From CAYLZO01 sp964387775 (GTDB lineage: Bacteria; Chloroflexota; Anaerolineae; JAAYZQ01): a DNA stretch of 11,733 nt. The position numbers and the translations under genes were made by a program. Positions 7,545 through 11,733 of the stretch are shown here, in pieces. The notes beneath the pieces were generated by a model that saw nothing but the letters and a program-made list of their open reading frames with translations, ran no database searches and had not been told where the DNA came from. Within the stretch, counting starts at the first letter, position 1. The number at the start of each line of letters is the position of its first letter. The stretch covers positions 1-11,733 of the forward strand of contig CAYLZO010000168.1 of the NCBI GenBank assembly GCA_964387775.1, read 5' to 3'.

Positions 7545-7595
7545 AAATAAAAATATACCCGATGTGTCACCTCCTCACGCGCGCGGGTATACCTT
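7545..7595 (-). terminator. Terminator-like hairpin in gdhA leader
   Basis: On the - strand, TATACCCG (7584-7591) pairs with CGGGTATA (7554-7561) across a 22-base loop, with possible G-U and A-U extension, and TTTTTATTT follows. It could end the thrS-gatB transcript. It could also be an attenuator for gdhA, since a candidate promoter lies upstream of it. The long loop makes it weaker than a textbook terminator. Confidence 0.5.
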
Positions 7596-7603
7596 ACAAC
7601 AAG

Positions 7604-7623
7604 GAATTGCCACGCTGCAATTC
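7604..7623 (-). other. Hairpin in gdhA leader
   Basis: GAATTGC and GCAATTC form a perfect 7-bp stem with a 6-base loop, immediately upstream of the terminator-like hairpin in transcript order. Confidence 0.45.
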
Positions 7624-7717
7624 TTTTCGATTGACTTGCGCCTCATACAAAAGTACCGGCGGACACAACACACTCCGTGGATTGCGTCGCTCTGTCTCGT
7701 CTGACAACGCAGGGGCA

Positions 7718-7746
7718 ATTATAGCCGAGACTGGTACATTGGGCAA
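7718..7746 (-). promoter_or_regulatory. Candidate sigma-70 promoter for gdhA
   Basis: On the - strand, -35 TTGCCC (7741-7746) and a consensus -10 TATAAT (7718-7723) are separated by 17 bases. It lies about 290 bases before the gdhA start. A small palindrome, TCACTTGTGA (7751-7760), sits just upstream of the -35 and could be an operator. Confidence 0.6.
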
Positions 7747-7760
7747 ATTGTCACAAGTGA

Positions 7761-7775
7761 TAGGCGTGATGCCGC

Positions 7776-7778
<3 letters not shown>
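7761..7778 (-). other. Hairpin spanning the gatB stop codon
   Basis: TAGGCG-GCATCA-CGCCTA has perfect 6-base arms, and its first three bases are the gatB TAG. No T-run follows, so it is at best an RNA-stabilising or weak terminating element. Confidence 0.4.
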
Positions 7779-9218
<1,440 letters not shown>

Positions 9219-9232
9219 CGGTCTGTATCCAG

Positions 9233-9270
9233 GTGCAACGCACGCCGCCGCCAAGCGACGTGCGTTGCAC
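9233..9270 (-). repeat. Perfect 12-bp inverted repeat between thrS and gatB
   Basis: The arms GTGCAACGCACG (9233-9244) and CGTGCGTTGCAC (9259-9270) are perfectly complementary around a 14-base loop. In the transcript the hairpin ends 14 bases before the gatB ATG. No T-run follows on the - strand, so it is not an ordinary terminator. It may be a dispersed palindromic repeat or a hairpin affecting gatB translation or mRNA stability. Confidence 0.8.
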
Positions 9271-9282
9271 TTTGTTTCCCCT

Positions 9283-11073
9283 TTACAGGTCGCGCTTCTC
9301 GACGATGGCCTCCTGGGCCAGGGCGATAAAGTCGGCGACGGGCATGGCGCCCAGGTCCTCCTCGCTCCGCAGGCGGACGGCCACCGCGCCGGCCTTGGCC
9401 TCGCGGTCACCCACGATGAGCATGTAGGGCACCTTCTGGAGCTGGGCGTCGCGAATCTTGGCCTGCATCCGGTCGCTGGAGTCGTCCACTTTGACGCGCA
9501 GGCCGGCGGCCTTCAGGTCGGCGGCCAACTCGTGGGCGTAGGCGTTGTGCCGGTCGGCGATAGGGATGAGCGTGGCCTGCACCGGGCTCAACCAGACGGG
9601 AAAGGCTCCACCAAAGTGCTCGATGAGCGTGCCAAAGAAACGCTCCAGCGAGCCCAGCAGGGCGCGGTGGACCACGTACGGCTGGTGCTCCAGGCCGTCT
9701 TCGCCCACGTAGACCATGTCAAAGCGCGTCGGCAGGTTAAAATCGAATTGGATCGTCGTCGTCTGCCACTCGCGGCCCAGCGCGTCCTTGACCTTGATGT
9801 CGATCTTGGGGCCGTAGAAGGCGCCGCCGCCCTCGTCCACCTCGTAGGGCAGTCCTTGGGCGTCCAGGGCACGCTTGAGCGCCCGCTGCGCCTGCTCCCA
9901 GCGCTCGGGCACGCCGATGGCTTTTTCCGGCCTCGTGGCCAAATAGATGGCAAAGTCCTCAAAGCCAAAGGCCCGGAGCATGTTGAGGCTAAAGTCGTAG
10001 ACGCCGAGGATCTCGTCCTCGACCTGGTCGGGCGTGCAGATGATGTGCGCGTCGTCAATCGTAAAGCCCCGGACACGCAGCAGGCCGTGGAGCACGCCGC
10101 TGCGCTCGTAGCGATAACACGTGCCCAGCTCGGCCCAGCGCAGGGGCAGTTCGCGATAGGAGCGGCGGCGCGAGTTGTAGACCAGGATCTGGTAGGGGCA
10201 GTTCATGGGCTTGATGTAGTACTCCTGCCCCTCGACGTCCATCGGCGAATACATGCTCTCCTGGTAAAAGTCCAGGTGGCCGCTGATGGACCACAGATCG
10301 GCCTTGCCGACGTGAGGCGTGTAGAGGATCTCGTAGCCGCCCCGGTCGTGCTCCTGGTACCAAAAATCCTCGATGATGCGCCGGATGCGGGCGCCCTTCG
10401 GATGCCAGCAGATCAGGCCCGGGCCGCCCTCTTCCTGGATGCTAAAGAGGTCGAGTTCCTTGCCCAGTCTGCGGTGGTCGCGGCGGGCCGCCTCTTCCAG
10501 TTGCCAGAGGTATTGCTCCAGCTCGTCGTGGGACTCCCAGACCGTGCCATAGATGCGCTGGAGCATGGGCTGGTTCTCGTCGCCGCGCCAGTACGCGCCG
10601 GCTACGCTGAGCAGTTTGAAGGCGTCCTCGGGGATCTGGCCCGTGTTCTCCAGATGCGGCCCGGCACAGAGGTCCTTAAAGCGATGGTGGGAGTAGATGG
10701 ACAGGCTAGCCACCGGCTCGGCGGCCGACTCGCCGTGTTCGTCCTCCTCGCCCGAGGCCAGCTTTTCGATCTGGTCGATCTTGTAGGGCTGGTCGGCAAA
10801 GAGCCTCTTGGCTTCGTCCACGCCGACGTCGCGCTGCTCGAAGGCATAGTCGCCCTCGATGATCTCTTTCATCCGCGCTTCGATCTCTTCCAGATCCTCG
10901 GGCGTCAGCGGCCGGGGCAGGTCAAAATCGTAGTAGAAACCGTTCTCGATGGGCGGGCCAAAGGCCAGCTTGCCGTCGGGGAACATTTCCAGCACTGCGT
11001 CGGCCATCACGTGGGCCGTAGAGTGCCTGAGTTTATAGATTTGTTCGTCGTGATTTCCATTTCCTGATGCCAT
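9283..11073 (-). CDS. thrS: Threonine-tRNA ligase, lacking the TGS domain
   Basis: It charges tRNA(Thr) with threonine. The 596 residues compare with about 640 in the usual bacterial enzyme; the difference is the N-terminal TGS domain, since the protein starts almost directly with the editing domain. The editing-site residues are present: H17 and H21 (HSTAH) and C136/H140 (CAGPH), followed by AGAYWRGD. The class II core has KPMNCPYQ (288-295), motif 2 YRYERSG...RVRGFTIDDAH (320-343) and motif 3 HRALLGSLERF (469-479). The zinc ligands C292, H343 and H469 are all in place. The anticodon-binding domain occupies about 497-596. NCPYQ departs from the common NCPxH. The start is ATG 11073 with GGAGG seven bases upstream. 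It is controlled by the T-box leader upstream and followed by gatB. Confidence 0.97.
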   Translation of the reverse strand: MASGNGNHDEQIYKLRHSTAHVMADAVLEMFPDGKLAFGPPIENGFYYDFDLPRPLTPEDLEEIEARMKEIIEGDYAFEQRDVGVDEAKRLFADQPYKIDQIEKLASGEEDEHGESAAEPVASLSIYSHHRFKDLCAGPHLENTGQIPEDAFKLLSVAGAYWRGDENQPMLQRIYGTVWESHDELEQYLWQLEEAARRDHRRLGKELDLFSIQEEGGPGLICWHPKGARIRRIIEDFWYQEHDRGGYEILYTPHVGKADLWSISGHLDFYQESMYSPMDVEGQEYYIKPMNCPYQILVYNSRRRSYRELPLRWAELGTCYRYERSGVLHGLLRVRGFTIDDAHIICTPDQVEDEILGVYDFSLNMLRAFGFEDFAIYLATRPEKAIGVPERWEQAQRALKRALDAQGLPYEVDEGGGAFYGPKIDIKVKDALGREWQTTTIQFDFNLPTRFDMVYVGEDGLEHQPYVVHRALLGSLERFFGTLIEHFGGAFPVWLSPVQATLIPIADRHNAYAHELAADLKAAGLRVKVDDSSDRMQAKIRDAQLQKVPYMLIVGDREAKAGAVAVRLRSEEDLGAMPVADFIALAQEAIVEKRDL

Positions 11074-11097
11074 TATTCATCCTCCGTTCGCAGATTG

Positions 11098-11125
11098 GCA
11101 ACGGGGCAGTGAACGCGCCCGTTGC
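11098..11125 (-). other. Hairpin upstream of thrS ribosome binding site
   Basis: GCAACGGG (11098-11105) and CCCGTTGC (11118-11125) form an 8-bp stem around a 12-base loop, ending about 14 bases before the GGAGG of thrS in transcript order. No T-run follows. Its GCAACG/CGTTGC ends are shared with the thrS-gatB repeat. Confidence 0.5.
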
Positions 11126-11214
11126 AGGTCGAGGTCAACGCAGTGTCAGTAGTGCCATCGTCGGCTGTCAATTTCACCACCCCCCCTTTGCTTCTTTCTG
11201 TCGAGTGCCTATAC

Positions 11215-11245
11215 AAAAAACCTCCCGCCCCTTGGGGCGAGAGGT
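11215..11245 (-). terminator. T-box regulated intrinsic terminator
   Basis: On the - strand, ACCTCTCGCCCC pairs with GGGGCGGGAGGT (one G-U pair) and runs into TTTTTT. The stem's 5' arm contains CGCCCCA, which can instead pair with the T-box element, so terminator and antiterminator exclude one another. Confidence 0.93.
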
Positions 11246-11314
11246 ACACTCACGCGGTTCCACCCAATTTTCGCAGAGGACCTGTGTCTTTTTAATAGCC
11301 TGGGGAGCAGTTGT

Positions 11315-11353
11315 TCGTAGTGCGCTTTGACGGCGCTGAAGCGCCTACTACGA
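11315..11353 (-). repeat. Nested palindrome inside the T-box leader
   Basis: The outer arms TCGTAGT...ACTACGA (11315-11321 and 11347-11353) enclose further GCGCT/AGCGC pairing, with a 2-base bulge, and an inner perfect palindrome GGCGCT-GA-AGCGCC (11332-11345). The element sits between the stem III region and the T-box, where it is not part of the conserved leader. It resembles a dispersed intergenic palindromic repeat, but only one copy is in the window. Confidence 0.6.
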
Positions 11354-11609
11354 GCGTTCTCCTCGGTTTATTGGGCAGATACAAGAACCTGTCCTTTGCG
11401 CTCTGGCGGCTCGCTAACGGGCGCCACCCGGCACTCTATACTCGCCGGCCACGGAACGTGGCACGCTTTCCAGAGCCGGCTCGCAGGTGGTTTTCTCCAG
11501 AGTCCTTGCTGGCGGAGCTTTCAGCCGATGGCTCCCCCTCTCTGTCGCGGTTTCCCCGGATACTCGTCCTGGTCATCGCCTTTGGATATTCAGCTTGATA
11601 AGCAACCAG

Positions 11610-11683
11610 TGGGCGGTACAAGACTTGAACTTGTGGCCTCCACGATGTCAACGTGGCGCTCTAGCCAACTGAGCTAACCGCCC
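11610..11683 (-). tRNA. tRNA-Val (anticodon GAC)
   Basis: The 74-base cloverleaf folds completely: acceptor GGGCGGT/ACCGCCC, D arm GCTC/GAGC, anticodon stem CCACG/CGTGG with loop TTGACAT (anticodon GAC, reading GUC Val), 5-base variable loop AGGCC, T arm ACAAG/CTTGT with loop TTCAAGT, and discriminator A. The CCA end is not encoded. Its 3' end lies only about 37 bases from the base of T-box stem I on the same strand, and a strong promoter precedes it. Confidence 0.97.
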
Positions 11684-11694
11684 AACTCGCAGCT

Positions 11695-11722
11695 ATTATA
11701 CCATAGTTTCGAGATTTTGCAA
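11695..11722 (-). promoter_or_regulatory. Sigma-70 promoter for tRNA-Val (and perhaps thrS)
   Basis: On the - strand, -35 TTGCAA (11717-11722) and a consensus -10 TATAAT (11695-11700) have a 16-base spacer. Transcription would begin about 5 bases before the mature tRNA 5' end. No comparable promoter is seen between the tRNA and the T-box leader. Confidence 0.8.
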
Positions 11723-11733
11723 ATTGACTTGCT

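Larger units (their letters stand above)
7429..7775 (-). promoter_or_regulatory. gatB-gdhA gap: long structured leader of gdhA
   Basis: No gene is supported in these 347 bases. Read on the - strand from the candidate promoter (7718-7746), the transcript would run about 280 bases before the gdhA start. It contains a 7-bp hairpin (7604-7623), a terminator-like hairpin with a T-run (7545-7595), a 6-bp hairpin with an ACAA tetraloop (7513-7528), then the AAGGAG site and ATG. I could not match it to a known riboswitch class by eye. Confidence 0.5.
11215..11594 (-). promoter_or_regulatory. Threonine T-box riboswitch leader of thrS
   Basis: This leader senses uncharged tRNA(Thr) and lets transcription continue into thrS. 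Stem I spans about 11470-11572: a base helix (CCAG/CTGG), a specifier loop with AGTA on the 5' side (11561-11564) and GAAA-ACC-A on the 3' side, a helix above it (11554-11560 with 11496-11502), and the distal AGAGAG element (11538-11543). The specifier is ACC, a Thr codon (11489-11491), followed by the expected purine. The T-box GGGTGGAACCGCG is at 11253-11265. TGGG and GCG can pair with the downstream CGC and CCCA to make the antiterminator, leaving the 7-base bulge TGGAACC. The bulge TGGA would pair with a UCCA tRNA end. The mutually exclusive terminator is at 11215-11245. A nested palindrome at 11315-11353 lengthens the linker. The 5' boundary is approximate. Confidence 0.95.

Noticed and set aside
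7265..7570. GTG-initiated frame in the gdhA leader on the - strand
   Set aside because: The GAGGAG abuts the GTG, the frame overlaps gdhA out of frame, and it crosses the terminator-like hairpin.
11311..11677. Overlapping short + strand frames at the right end
   Set aside because: They lie opposite the T-box leader and the tRNA-Val gene, which fully explain the sequence.

Overview
The window looks like a chromosomal housekeeping segment from a moderately GC-rich bacterium, most likely of the phylum Chloroflexota. That placement is an inference from the gene types: class II fructose-bisphosphatase, Rho, a T-box-controlled ThrRS without a TGS domain, a LysM/M23 peptidase, an NAD(P)-dependent glutamate dehydrogenase and palindrome-rich gaps. 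No marker in the window proves it.

The left half reads on the + strand. It opens inside an ABC transporter operon: an ATPase cut by the window edge (1-816), a 29-codon membrane-peptide ORF (831-920), and an ABC-2 permease (917-1738) whose ATG overlaps the TGA of the small ORF. A 326-base gap follows, holding a likely response-regulator receiver remnant and a promoter. Then come a GlpX-type fructose-1,6-bisphosphatase (2065-3051), a 425-base gap with a very good sigma-70-type promoter and a long leader, Rho (3477-4727), and a membrane-anchored LysM-LysM-M23 cell-wall hydrolase with its own promoter (4843-6087).

A symmetric 15-bp-arm terminator (6104-6138) separates the two convergent halves. 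The right half reads on the - strand, from right to left: a strong promoter, tRNA-Val(GAC), a threonine T-box leader with a clear specifier, T-box, antiterminator and terminator, thrS, gatB, and then glutamate dehydrogenase. gatB follows thrS after 64 bases containing a perfect 12-bp inverted repeat. The dehydrogenase has its own candidate promoter and a long structured leader. The two translation genes (thrS and the transamidosome subunit gatB) sit behind one tRNA-sensing switch. No separate promoter is visible between tRNA-Val and the T-box, so tRNA-Val and thrS may share one primary transcript.

The most unusual points are the tRNA-Val/T-box linkage, a nested palindrome lodged in the T-box leader, a terminator-like hairpin with a possible pseudoknot in the glutamate dehydrogenase leader, and the coupled 29-codon membrane ORF in the ABC operon. 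I saw no CRISPR array, transposase, phage gene or obvious defence system.
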